Assembly: GCF_002043095.1 (NCBI RefSeq)
Contig: NZ_MVOC01000055.1
Span: forward strand, 40,875-104,874
Reading direction: 5' to 3'
Length of the DNA stretch: 64,000 nucleotides
From: Mycobacterium sp. AT1
GTDB lineage: Bacteria; Actinomycetota; Actinomycetes; Mycobacteriales; Mycobacteriaceae
In this document: piece by piece, positions 17,883-26,003 of the stretch
Layout of the letters: the number at the start of each line of letters is the position of its first letter
Position numbering within the stretch: the stretch's first letter is position 1
Translations under genes and position numbers: made by a program
Notes under the pieces: generated by a model
What the model was told of the DNA's origin: nothing
Database searches by the model: none
Seen by the model: only the letters and a program-made list of their open reading frames with translations

Positions 17883-19039
17883 CAGTACGACCGGGGCAGG
17901 CCGAGCGACGTCTGGGCGACGAAGTTCAGGATCATCTCCCGACTCACCGGTGCGATGCGGGCCAGGCGTGAGGCGGTCAGCACCGAGGCGATGCCGTACT
18001 CCTTGGTCAACCCGTTGCCGCCGAGGGACTGCACGGCCTGGTCGACGGCGCGCACCGATGCCTCACCGGCGGCGTACTTGGCCATGTTCGCCGCCTCGGC
18101 GGCTCCGCCGTCGTCACCGAGGTCGTAGAGCGTGGCGGCCTTCTGCATCATCAACTTGGCCAGCTCGATCTCGATGTGGTTCTGCGCCAACGGGTGTGAG
18201 ATGCCCTGGTGCGCGCCGATCGGCGTCTTCCACACCTGCCGGGTCTTGACGTAGTCGGTGGCCTTGTTGATCGCGAAGCGACCCATGCCGACCGCGCTGG
18301 CCGCGCCCATGATGCGCTCGGGATTCAGACCCGCGAACAACTGCGCGATCGCGGCGTCCTCGGAGCCGACCAGCGCGTCGGCGGGCAGCCGGACGTCGTC
18401 GAGGAACAGCTGGAACTGGTTCTCCGGGCTGACGATCTCCATGTCGATCTTGGTCCACGACATGCCGGGGGTGTCGGTGGGGACGACGAACAGCGCCGGC
18501 TTGAGGTTGCCCGTCTTGGCTTCGGCCGTGCGACTCACCACGAGCACCGCCTGAGCCTGGTCCACGCCGGAGATGTAGACCTTCTGCCCGGACAGGATCC
18601 AGTCGTCGCCGTCGCGGCGGGCCGTCGTGGTGATCCTGTGCGAGTTGGATCCGGCGTCCGGCTCGGTGATGGCGAACGCCATGGTGATCGAACCGTCGGC
18701 GATGCCGGGGAGCCAGCGCCTCTTCTGTTCGTCGGTGCCGTACTTGGCGATGATCGTGCCGTTGATGGCGGGGGAGACGACCATCATGAGCAGCGCGCAG
18801 CCGCCGGCGGACATCTCCTCCATGACGAGCGACAGTTCGTACATGCCGGCACCGCCGCCGCCGTATTCTTCCGGCAGGTTCACCCCGATGAACCCCAGTT
18901 TGCCTGCTTCGCTCCACATTTCGGTGGTGTGCTCACCGGCGCGGGCCTTCTCCAGGTAGTACTCCGACCCGTAGCTCGCGGACATGGCCGCAACGGCCTT
19001 GCGCAGCTGCTGCTGTTCGTCGGTCTCGATGAAGCTCAT
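17882..19039 (-). CDS. fadE12: Acyl-CoA dehydrogenase
   Basis: A 385-aa FAD-dependent acyl-CoA dehydrogenase with the flavin-binding motif FAITEPDAGSNSHRI at about 120-134 and the C-terminal signature VQSLGGNGLTKEYG. It desaturates an acyl-CoA at the alpha-beta position, passing electrons to ETF. It is the fifth gene of the operon, overlapping accA2 by four bases (ATGA). Orthologue of Rv0972c by position and similarity of type. With fadE13 it is one of two dehydrogenases, like the AtuD-type enzymes of terpene degradation. Confidence 0.88.
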   Translation of the reverse strand: MSFIETDEQQQLRKAVAAMSASYGSEYYLEKARAGEHTTEMWSEAGKLGFIGVNLPEEYGGGGAGMYELSLVMEEMSAGGCALLMMVVSPAINGTIIAKYGTDEQKRRWLPGIADGSITMAFAITEPDAGSNSHRITTTARRDGDDWILSGQKVYISGVDQAQAVLVVSRTAEAKTGNLKPALFVVPTDTPGMSWTKIDMEIVSPENQFQLFLDDVRLPADALVGSEDAAIAQLFAGLNPERIMGAASAVGMGRFAINKATDYVKTRQVWKTPIGAHQGISHPLAQNHIEIELAKLMMQKAATLYDLGDDGGAAEAANMAKYAAGEASVRAVDQAVQSLGGNGLTKEYGIASVLTASRLARIAPVSREMILNFVAQTSLGLPRSY

Positions 19040-21018
19040 GCGGGATCTCCTTGGGGGTTTTCGATGCGAGCGAGCACGGCGCCGACGTCGACTTGTTGAC
19101 CGGCCGTCACGTTCAGTTCGGCGAGCACGCCGTCGCCGGGCGCGGCGATGGTGTGTTCCATCTTCATGGCCTCCAGCCAGATCAGCGGCTGTCCGGCGGT
19201 GACCGCGTCGCCGACGGCTGCGGCCACTCTGGTCACCGAACCCGGCATCGGCGCCAGCAGCGAGCCCTTGGCGACGGCCGAGTCGGGGTCGGGAAAGCGG
19301 GGGAGCGCCAACAGGTGGACGGGCCCGAGCGGACCGTCGACGAAGACGTGCTCGTCGTAGCGCGCCACGTCGAAGGGTCGCTCGACTCCGTTGGAGCTCA
19401 GCACGATCCGGCCAGGTGACCCCGTCACCACGGTCGCGTCGGCTGCGCCGTCGAGTTCCAGCCCGGCGCGGCCGAACCGGTAGCGCACCTCGTGCTCGTC
19501 ACCCGCGTCGTCGAGATACCGCTTGGTCTGGAAGCCGGACGCAAGGTTGCGCCACCCGCTGGGTAGCCGGCCGAGTACGGTTGCGGCCCTTCGATTGTCG
19601 TGGGCGTCGGCGAGGGCGGCCGCCAGTGCGGACAGCGCGGTGGTCGACGGGTCGGCCAGAGGTTCGGCCAGGGTGGGCAGCCCGTGGGTCTCGAAGAACG
19701 CGGTGTCGGTCGCTCCGTCGAGGAACGCAGGATGCCGCAGAACGTTGACCAGCAGGTCGCGGTTGGTGCGGATGCCGTGCAGGCGGGTGCGGGCCAGCGC
19801 GTCGGCAAGGATGGCCGCGGCTTGCTCGCGGGTCGGGGCGTAGGAGATCACCTTGGCCAGCATGGGGTCGTAGAAGACCGACACCGCGGACCCGTCGACC
19901 ACGCCGGAGTCGACGCGGACGCCGGCGCGGCCCAACACCGTGAACTCGGCCGCCGTCGACGGCACCTCGAACCGGTGGACGGGGCCGGCTTGGGGCTGCC
20001 AGTCCTTGGCAGGATCCTCGGCGTAGAGCCGAGCCTCGATCGAATGTCCGCGCGCACCAGGAGGTTCCGCGTCTAGTCGGCCGCCGCCGGCGACCAGCAA
20101 TTGCAGCTCGACCAGGTCGAGTCCGGTGGTCTCCTCGGTGACGGGGTGCTCGACCTGAAGCCGGGTGTTCATCTCGAGGAAGTAAAAGGATCCGGAGTCT
20201 GGGCCATCTGAGGAGGCCATGAACTCGACGGTTCCCGCGCCGGTGTAGCCGATCGCCTCGGCTGCCAGGCGCGCCGCGGTGAACAGCTTGGCCCGCATGC
20301 CGGGGGTGCGTTCGACGAGCGGCGACGGGGCCTCCTCGACGATCTTCTGGTGGCGGCGCTGGATCGAGCACTCCCGCTCGCCGACCGACCACACGGTGCC
20401 GTGCGCGTCGGCCATGATTTGCACCTCGACGTGGTGACCACTGGCCAGGTAGCGCTCGCAGAACACTTCTCCGTCGCCGAACGCGGACTCCGCCTCCCGG
20501 CGGGCGGCCTCGGCCTGCGACGCGAGCTGGTCGAGTTCGCGGACCACCCGCATGCCACGGCCACCACCACCGGCGGAGGCCTTGATGAGCACGGGGAGCT
20601 GGTCGGCGGTCACTGCCTCGGGATCCAGTTCGTCGAGCACCGGAACGCCCGCGGCGGCCATCATCTTCTTGGCCTCGATCTTGCTACCCATCGCCCGTAC
20701 CGCGGCGACCGGCGGCCCGATCCACGTCAACCCGGCGTCCTGCACGGCGGCGGCGAATTCGGCGTTCTCGGAAAGGAATCCGTAGCCGGGATGGACGGCG
20801 TCCGCGCCCGCCGCCCGCGCCGCCGCGATCAGCTGGCCGGCGTCGAGGTAGCCGTTGCGGCCGTCCAGTCGCACGCGGACGTCAGCCTCGGCGACGTGTG
20901 GCGATTCGGCGTCGGGCTCGGTGTACACCGCGACCGTGCCGATGCCCAGCCGGCGGCAGGTGGTGAAGACGCGGCGGGCGATCTCGCCACGGTTGGCGAC
21001 CAGAACTCGCGTGATCAT
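19036..21018 (-). CDS. accA2: Biotin-dependent acyl-CoA carboxylase alpha subunit
   Basis: A 660-aa protein with biotin carboxylase (N-domain MITRVLVANRGEIARRVFTT; ATP-grasp with IKASAGGGGRGMRVV; EMNTRLQVEHPVTEE) and a C-terminal biotin carrier domain with EAMKMEH, the lysine of which carries biotin. It carboxylates an acyl-CoA together with the beta subunit AccD2. The true start is ATG 21018 after a GGGAGGAG ribosome-binding site; longer forms run into the intergenic palindrome. It is separated from accD2 by 88 bp, unlike all other junctions of this operon. Confidence 0.93.
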   Translation of the reverse strand: MITRVLVANRGEIARRVFTTCRRLGIGTVAVYTEPDAESPHVAEADVRVRLDGRNGYLDAGQLIAAARAAGADAVHPGYGFLSENAEFAAAVQDAGLTWIGPPVAAVRAMGSKIEAKKMMAAAGVPVLDELDPEAVTADQLPVLIKASAGGGGRGMRVVRELDQLASQAEAARREAESAFGDGEVFCERYLASGHHVEVQIMADAHGTVWSVGERECSIQRRHQKIVEEAPSPLVERTPGMRAKLFTAARLAAEAIGYTGAGTVEFMASSDGPDSGSFYFLEMNTRLQVEHPVTEETTGLDLVELQLLVAGGGRLDAEPPGARGHSIEARLYAEDPAKDWQPQAGPVHRFEVPSTAAEFTVLGRAGVRVDSGVVDGSAVSVFYDPMLAKVISYAPTREQAAAILADALARTRLHGIRTNRDLLVNVLRHPAFLDGATDTAFFETHGLPTLAEPLADPSTTALSALAAALADAHDNRRAATVLGRLPSGWRNLASGFQTKRYLDDAGDEHEVRYRFGRAGLELDGAADATVVTGSPGRIVLSSNGVERPFDVARYDEHVFVDGPLGPVHLLALPRFPDPDSAVAKGSLLAPMPGSVTRVAAAVGDAVTAGQPLIWLEAMKMEHTIAAPGDGVLAELNVTAGQQVDVGAVLARIENPQGDPA

Positions 21019-21106
21019 CGCTCTCCTCCCGCGATTTGGGCGCGAATTTCCGCGCTCACCGCGGATGAGCGCGCCGAAATCGCGGGGGTGGAGGGTGTCA
21101 TGGCGC
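21019..21106. repeat. Intergenic palindromic element between accD2 and accA2
   Basis: Arms CCCGCGATTTGGGCGCG (21028-21044) and CGCGCCGAAATCGCGGG (21070-21086) pair with one mismatch; an inner pair CGCGCTCA (21051-21058) / TGAGCGCG (21066-21073) can form as an alternative. The 88-bp gap is the only non-overlapping junction of the operon. It resembles a REP-like intergenic repeat and in RNA would form a long hairpin between the beta and alpha subunit cistrons. Confidence 0.65.
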
Positions 21107-22702
21107 TCACATCCGGAAGACGCCGAAGTTCGACGTCCCCTCGATCGGCCCGTTGGCGATGGCGGACAGACACATTCCCAACACCGTGCGGGTGTCCCTG
21201 GGGTCGATGACACCGTCGTCGAACATGCGGCCGGACAAGAACATCGGCAGGGACTCGGCTTCGATCTGCGCCTCGATCGCGGCGCGGAGGGCGGCGTCGG
21301 CGTCCTCGTCGACCTGCTGGCCGCGGGCTTCGGCGGCGGCGCGGCTGACGATGGAGATGACGCCGGCCAGCTGCGCGCCACCCATGACGGCCGACTTGGC
21401 ACTGGGCCAGGCGAAGAGGAAGCGCGGATCGTAGGCCCGCCCGCACATGCCGTAGTGGCCTGCGCCGTAGGACGCGCCGAGCAGCAGCGAGATGTGCGGC
21501 ACCGTCGAGTTGGAGACCGCGTTGATCATCATCGAACCGTGCTTGATCATGCCGCCTTCCTCATACGCCTTGCCAACCATGTAGCCGGTGGTGTTGTGCA
21601 GGAACAACAGTGGTGTGTCAGAGCGGTTGGCGAGCTGGATGAACTGCGTTGCCTTCTGTGACTCCTCGCTGAACAACACCCCTCGGGCGTTGGCCAGGAT
21701 GCCGATCGGATAGCCGTGCAGCGTCGCCCAGCCCGTCACCAGCGACCCGCCGTAGAGCGGCTTGAACTCGTCGAACTCCGAACCGTCGACGATCCGGGCG
21801 ATCACGTCGCGGGGATCGAACGGAACCCGAAGGTCGGCGGGGACGATGCCGATCAACTCCTCGGCGTCGAACAGCGGCGCGGTCACCGGGCCGGGTTGCG
21901 GTCCGGCCTTGTGCCAGTTGAGCCTGGCCACGATGCGGCGGCCGATACGGATGGCGTCGAGTTCGTCGTTGGCCAGGTAGTCGGCCAAACCCGAGGTGCG
22001 GGCGTGCATCTCGGCTCCACCGAGGGACTCGTCGTCGGACTCCTCACCGGTGGCCATCTTCACCAGGGGAGGCCCGGCGAGAAACACCTTCGACCGTTCC
22101 TTGATCATCACCACGTGGTCGGACATGCCGGGGACGTACGCGCCGCCCGCGGTGGAGTTGCCGAACACCAGCGCGATGGTGGGGATGCCCGCGGCCGACA
22201 GCCGGGTCAGGTCGCGGAACATCTGGCCGCCGGGGATGAACACCTCCTTCTGCGTCGGCAGGTCAGCGCCGCCCGATTCCACCAGGGAGATGACGGGCAG
22301 CCGATTTTCGCGGGCGATCTGGTTGGCGCGCAAGATCTTTCGCAGCGTCCACGGATTGCTGGTGCCGCCCTTGACGGTGGGGTCGTTCGCGACGACCAGA
22401 CATTCGACGCCTTCGACAACGCCGATGCCCGTCACCACACTGGCGCCGACGTGGAAGTCGCTACCCCACGCGGCCAGCGGGCTGAGCTCCAGGAACGGGG
22501 AGTCGGCGTCGACCAGCAGTTCGACGCGCTCGCGCGGTGTCAGCTTGCCGCGGGCGTGGTGGCGCTCGACGGACTTGGCACTGCCGCCGGCCAGGGCCTT
22601 GGCGTGCTCGGTGTCGAGTTCGGCCAGCTTGGCGGTCATGGCGGTGGCCGCGTCGGTGAACGCGGCGCCCGTCACGTCGACCAGTGACTTGAGTGGGCTC
22701 AC
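21107..22702 (-). CDS. accD2: Acyl-CoA carboxylase beta subunit (carboxyltransferase)
   Basis: A 531-aa carboxyltransferase of the propionyl/methylcrotonyl/geranyl-CoA carboxylase type, starting at GTG 22702 (VSPLKSLVDV). Visible are GKLTPRERVELLVD, the N-domain acyl-CoA site GGTSNPWTL and the C-domain RFLFAWPSAKSAVMGGAQLA with conserved GASYGAGHYGMCGRAY. The GTGA overlap with fadE13 shows coupling. By analogy to AtuC or MccB it would carboxylate a 3-methyl-branched enoyl-CoA; sequence alone does not decide between methylcrotonyl-, geranyl- and other substrates. Confidence 0.92.
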   Translation of the reverse strand: MSPLKSLVDVTGAAFTDAATAMTAKLAELDTEHAKALAGGSAKSVERHHARGKLTPRERVELLVDADSPFLELSPLAAWGSDFHVGASVVTGIGVVEGVECLVVANDPTVKGGTSNPWTLRKILRANQIARENRLPVISLVESGGADLPTQKEVFIPGGQMFRDLTRLSAAGIPTIALVFGNSTAGGAYVPGMSDHVVMIKERSKVFLAGPPLVKMATGEESDDESLGGAEMHARTSGLADYLANDELDAIRIGRRIVARLNWHKAGPQPGPVTAPLFDAEELIGIVPADLRVPFDPRDVIARIVDGSEFDEFKPLYGGSLVTGWATLHGYPIGILANARGVLFSEESQKATQFIQLANRSDTPLLFLHNTTGYMVGKAYEEGGMIKHGSMMINAVSNSTVPHISLLLGASYGAGHYGMCGRAYDPRFLFAWPSAKSAVMGGAQLAGVISIVSRAAAEARGQQVDEDADAALRAAIEAQIEAESLPMFLSGRMFDDGVIDPRDTRTVLGMCLSAIANGPIEGTSNFGVFRM

Positions 22703-23847
22703 GACTGGTATCCAAGCGTCTTGGCCGCCAAGCCGGTGAGGATTTCGGTGGTCCCGCCGCCAATGCCCAGGATGCGCATGTCGCGGTATTGCCGTTCGAC
22801 CTCGGACTCGGCCATGTAACCCATGCCGCCGAACAGCTGGACGGCCGCGTTGGCCACCCACTCGCCGGATTCGACGGCCGTGTTCTTCGCGAAGCAGACC
22901 TCGGTGATCAGGTTGGTGTCACCCGCGAGCTGCCGTTCCACCAACGCCCTGGTGTACACCCGCGCCACGTCGACCCGACGCGCCATCTCGGCGAGCGTGT
23001 TCTGCACCGACTGACGCGAGATCAGCGGTCGCCCAAAGGTTTCCCGGTTGCGGCACCACTCAACGGTCAGGTCCAGGCAGCGCTGGGCGCTGGAGTACGC
23101 CTGCGCGGCCAGCCCGACCCGCTCCGAGACGAACGCGCCCGCGATCTGCAGGAAGCCGGTGTTCTCGACGCCGATCAGGTTGGCCACCGGCACCCGGACG
23201 TCGGTGTAGGACAGCTCGGCGGTGTCCGACGAGCGCCAGCCCATCTTCTCCAGCTTGCGGCTGACCTCGAATCCTGGTGTGCCCTTGTCGACGACGATGA
23301 GCGACACCCCGCCTGCGCCGGGGCCACCGGTCCGCGCGGCGGTCACGACGTAGTCCGCCCGTACACCGGAGGTGATGTAGGTCTTGGCGCCGTTGAGGAC
23401 GTAGTCATCGCCGTCGCGGACGGCCTTCGTCGTCAGGTGGCCGACGTCCGAGCCGCCGCCCGGCTCGGTGATCGCCAGCGCGCCGATCTTGTCCCCGCGC
23501 AGTGTGGGCCGCACGTAGGTGTCGATCAGGCGCTGGTCGCCAGAGGCCACCATGTGCGGCACGGCGATCCCACAGGTGAACAGCGAGGCGAACACACCGC
23601 CGGGCACGCCAGCCTGGTGCAGCTCCTCGCAGATGACGACCGCGTCGGCACCGTCGCCGCCCTCGCCGCCGACCGACTCGGGCAGGCTGGCGCCGAGCAG
23701 CCCGGCGTCACCCGCCTTGCGGTGCAGTTGGCGCGGGATGTCGCCGGTGCGCTCCCACTCGGCGGCGTGGGGCAGGATCTCGCGCTCGGCGAAGGCCCGC
23801 ACCGTCTTTCGGAGCTGTTCGCGTTCCGGGGTGGTCCACACGCTCAT
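22699..23847 (-). CDS. fadE13: Acyl-CoA dehydrogenase
   Basis: A 382-aa acyl-CoA dehydrogenase starting MSVWTTPEREQLRKTVRAF. It shows the flavin motif LAITEPGGGSDVGHL (about 122-136) and the C-terminal VQLFGGMGYMAESEVERQYRDMRI, typical of isovaleryl/citronellyl-CoA-type members. It is the second gene of the operon (ATGA overlaps on both sides). Equivalent to Rv0975c by locus. A role in introducing the double bond before carboxylation is inferred from the neighbouring carboxylase. Confidence 0.88.
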   Translation of the reverse strand: MSVWTTPEREQLRKTVRAFAEREILPHAAEWERTGDIPRQLHRKAGDAGLLGASLPESVGGEGGDGADAVVICEELHQAGVPGGVFASLFTCGIAVPHMVASGDQRLIDTYVRPTLRGDKIGALAITEPGGGSDVGHLTTKAVRDGDDYVLNGAKTYITSGVRADYVVTAARTGGPGAGGVSLIVVDKGTPGFEVSRKLEKMGWRSSDTAELSYTDVRVPVANLIGVENTGFLQIAGAFVSERVGLAAQAYSSAQRCLDLTVEWCRNRETFGRPLISRQSVQNTLAEMARRVDVARVYTRALVERQLAGDTNLITEVCFAKNTAVESGEWVANAAVQLFGGMGYMAESEVERQYRDMRILGIGGGTTEILTGLAAKTLGYQS

Positions 23848-25556
23848 GAAAGGAATGCCTCCGGTAGGTCGACGTGGCGGGAGCGCAACCATTCGCCGAG
23901 CCCCTTGGCCTGGGGGTCGAAGCGGGCCTGATGGGCCACCCCCTTGCCGAGGATGCCCTCGATGACGAAGTTGGCGGCACGCAGGTTGGGCAGCAGGTGG
24001 CGGATGACGGGCAGATCCCTTGTCTCCGGGAGCAGTTCGCGCAGGGCGTCCACGGTGAGCTCGTGCGCCAGCCAGCGCCACTGTTCGTGGGTTCGTACCC
24101 AGACCCCTACGTTGGCGTTGCCGCCCTTGTCGCCGCTGCGCGCACCGGCCACCAGGCCGAGCGGTGCCCGACGGGTCGGGCCGGCGGGCAGCGGTGGCGG
24201 GAGCGGGGCCGGGTCGACGGGTTCCAGGACCCTGGTCTGCGGGGCGACCGGAATGGACGTGCGGTGGCCGTCGGCGTGCACCGCGACGTGCGGCACGTCG
24301 ACGGCGTCGACGTAGCCGGCGGTGAACACCCCGTACACCTGACCGTCGCCGGGGGGAGCCGTCGTGGTGAAGCCCGGATAGCTCGCCAGTGCCAGTTCGA
24401 CTGCAGCCGAGGAGAATTGACGCCCGACGACCTTCGGGTCGGAGTCGCGGACCACGCAACGCAACAGTGCGCTCGCCGACTCCTCGGTGTCGGCGTCGGG
24501 ATGGTCGGTGCGCGCCAGCGTCCACTCCAACTCGGCAGGCCGCACCGTCAACCCGGCCTCTAGCTGGCGCCGCACCAGGTCGGCCTTCGCGTCGACGTCC
24601 AGGCCGGTCAACACGAACGTCATCGCATTGCGGAACCCGCCGACCGCGTTCAACGACACCTTGAGCGTCGGCGGCGGCTCCTCGCCGTGGACGCCACTGA
24701 TCCGTACGCGGTCGGGGCCGTCGTCGCTCAGTTGAAGGCTGTCGACCCGCAGCGTGGCGTCGGGATTGGCGTAGCGCTCGCCGCCGATCTCGTAGAGCAG
24801 CTGGGCGGTCACGGTGTCGACGCTGACCAGGCCGCCGGTGCCGGGGTGCTTGGTGATGACCGAGGATCCGTCGGCCTCGATCTCGGCGATCGGGAAACCG
24901 GGGTGCATCAGATCGGGAACCTCGGTGAAGAAGGCGAAGTTGCCTCCCGTGGCCTGGGTGCCGCACTCGATGACGTGCCCCGCGGCCACGGCCCCGGCGA
25001 TCGCGTCGTAGTCGGTGGGCGCCCAACCGAAATGGGCCGCCGCGGGACCCACGATCACCGAGGCGTCCGTGACTCGGCCGGTGACGACGACGTTGGCGCC
25101 GCCGTTGAGGCAGTCGACGATGCCCCAGGCGCCCAGATAGGCGTTGGCGGCCAGCACGTCGTCGGCGAAACCGAACTCGGCGCGCCGGCCGACGAGGTCG
25201 TCACCCTCGACGTGCGCGACGGTCACCGGGAGGCCGAGCCGCTCCGCGAGGGTTCGGACGGCGGCGGCCAAGCCCGCCGGGTTGAGGCCGCCTGCGTTGG
25301 CGACGATCTTCACGCCGTTGTCCAGTGCGGTGCCGAGGCTTTCCTCGAGCTGGGTGAGGAAGGTCTTGGCGTAGCCGCGCTCCGGGGACTTGGCGCGGTC
25401 GCGGGCCAGGATCAACATCGTCAGCTCGGCGAGGTAGTCGCCGGTGAGGTAGTCGAGCTCACCGCCGGTCACCATCTCCTGCATGGCGGCGTGGCGGTCG
25501 CCGTAGAAGCCCGAGCAGTTTCCGATGCGAAGTGCCCTAGTGCCCTGCGGACTCAC
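23844..25556 (-). CDS. AtuA-like acyclic terpene utilization family protein (DUF1446)
   Basis: A 570-aa protein starting at GTG 25556 with an AGGAG box upstream. The N-terminus ALRIGNCSGFYGDRHAAM, the GDYLAELTMLIL block and the C-terminal GARSGDKGGNANVGVW are signatures of AtuA/DUF1446, a family named from the Pseudomonas citronellol/geraniol operon and of unresolved biochemical role. It is the first gene of this operon, as Rv0976c is in M. tuberculosis. Co-occurrence with carboxylase, dehydrogenase and hydratase genes supports branched acyl-CoA or isoprenoid catabolism. Confidence 0.87.
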   Translation of the reverse strand: MSPQGTRALRIGNCSGFYGDRHAAMQEMVTGGELDYLTGDYLAELTMLILARDRAKSPERGYAKTFLTQLEESLGTALDNGVKIVANAGGLNPAGLAAAVRTLAERLGLPVTVAHVEGDDLVGRRAEFGFADDVLAANAYLGAWGIVDCLNGGANVVVTGRVTDASVIVGPAAAHFGWAPTDYDAIAGAVAAGHVIECGTQATGGNFAFFTEVPDLMHPGFPIAEIEADGSSVITKHPGTGGLVSVDTVTAQLLYEIGGERYANPDATLRVDSLQLSDDGPDRVRISGVHGEEPPPTLKVSLNAVGGFRNAMTFVLTGLDVDAKADLVRRQLEAGLTVRPAELEWTLARTDHPDADTEESASALLRCVVRDSDPKVVGRQFSSAAVELALASYPGFTTTAPPGDGQVYGVFTAGYVDAVDVPHVAVHADGHRTSIPVAPQTRVLEPVDPAPLPPPLPAGPTRRAPLGLVAGARSGDKGGNANVGVWVRTHEQWRWLAHELTVDALRELLPETRDLPVIRHLLPNLRAANFVIEGILGKGVAHQARFDPQAKGLGEWLRSRHVDLPEAFLS

Positions 25557-25591
25557 CCAAGAGCTCCTGTCATCGTCGACGCATCAACCAA

Positions 25592-25635
25592 CCGGTAGGC
25601 CGGTAGGTTAGCCGGTACCACCGGTACTGCGTCAA
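25592..25635 (-). promoter_or_regulatory. Promoter and CCGGTA-repeat operator of the Atu-like operon
   Basis: On the minus strand TTGACG (25635-25630) and TAACCT (25610-25605) could serve as -35 and -10 with a 19-base spacer. Four copies of CCGGTA (plus-strand 25592-25597, 25600-25605, 25612-25617, 25621-25626) overlay the spacer and the start-site region, a layout expected of a repressor array. The regulator is not encoded next to it. Confidence 0.55.
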
Positions 25636-25652
25636 GGGGTGCGCGGCCGTTT

Positions 25653-25720
25653 TTGGAGGCTGAGCGGCTGTCCGGCTATCCTGAGGAGCAATTGCCGACG
25701 CCCCAGCGGACTTGGGGCGT
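25653..25720 (+). promoter_or_regulatory. rpmF promoter and leader hairpin
   Basis: TTGGAG (25653-25658) and TATCCT (25677-25682) with an 18-base spacer form a plausible promoter. The resulting leader of about 80 bases contains ACGCCCCA / TGGGGCGT arms (25698-25705, 25713-25720) with a seven-base loop, ahead of the AGAGGAGA ribosome-binding site. Confidence 0.45.
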
Positions 25721-25767
25721 GTACGGCGTAATCAAAAGCTAGAAATCTCAAGAGGAGAAGTTCCACC

Positions 25768-25941
25768 ATGGCTGTGCCGAAGCGGAGAATGTCGCGGTCG
25801 AACACCCGTAGTCGGCGGTCGCAGTGGAAGACCGAGGCTACCGGCCTGGTCAACGTGAACGTTGCAGGTCAGCTGCACAAGGTCCCGCGTCGCCTGCTCA
25901 AGGCCGCGCGCCTGGGCCTGGTCGACCTCGACCGTCGCTGA
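25768..25941 (+). CDS. rpmF: 50S ribosomal protein L32, cysteine-free form
   Basis: A 57-aa, very basic protein starting MAVPKRRMSRSNTRSRRSQW, the L32 signature. The usual zinc-binding CxxC pairs are absent: the middle reads VNVNVAGQLHKVPRRLLKAA, so this is the zinc-independent form. A strong AGAGGAGA ribosome-binding site lies about ten bases upstream. It sits between the divergent Atu-like operon and mprA, as Rv0979A does in M. tuberculosis. Confidence 0.93.
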   Translation: MAVPKRRMSRSNTRSRRSQWKTEATGLVNVNVAGQLHKVPRRLLKAARLGLVDLDRR

Positions 25942-25969
25942 CCCATCCGTCGTCGCTCTGACGGCGCGC

Positions 25970-25988
25970 CTCTCAGGCCCGTCTCAGA
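25970..25988 (+). promoter_or_regulatory. MprA-box-like direct repeat upstream of mprA
   Basis: CTCTCAGG and GTCTCAGA are eight-base direct repeats separated by three bases, the arrangement described for MprA binding sites, ending 15 bases before the mprA GTG. This fits autoregulation of the operon. Confidence 0.6.
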
Positions 25989-26003
25989 CACTGGGTTGAA
26001 ACT

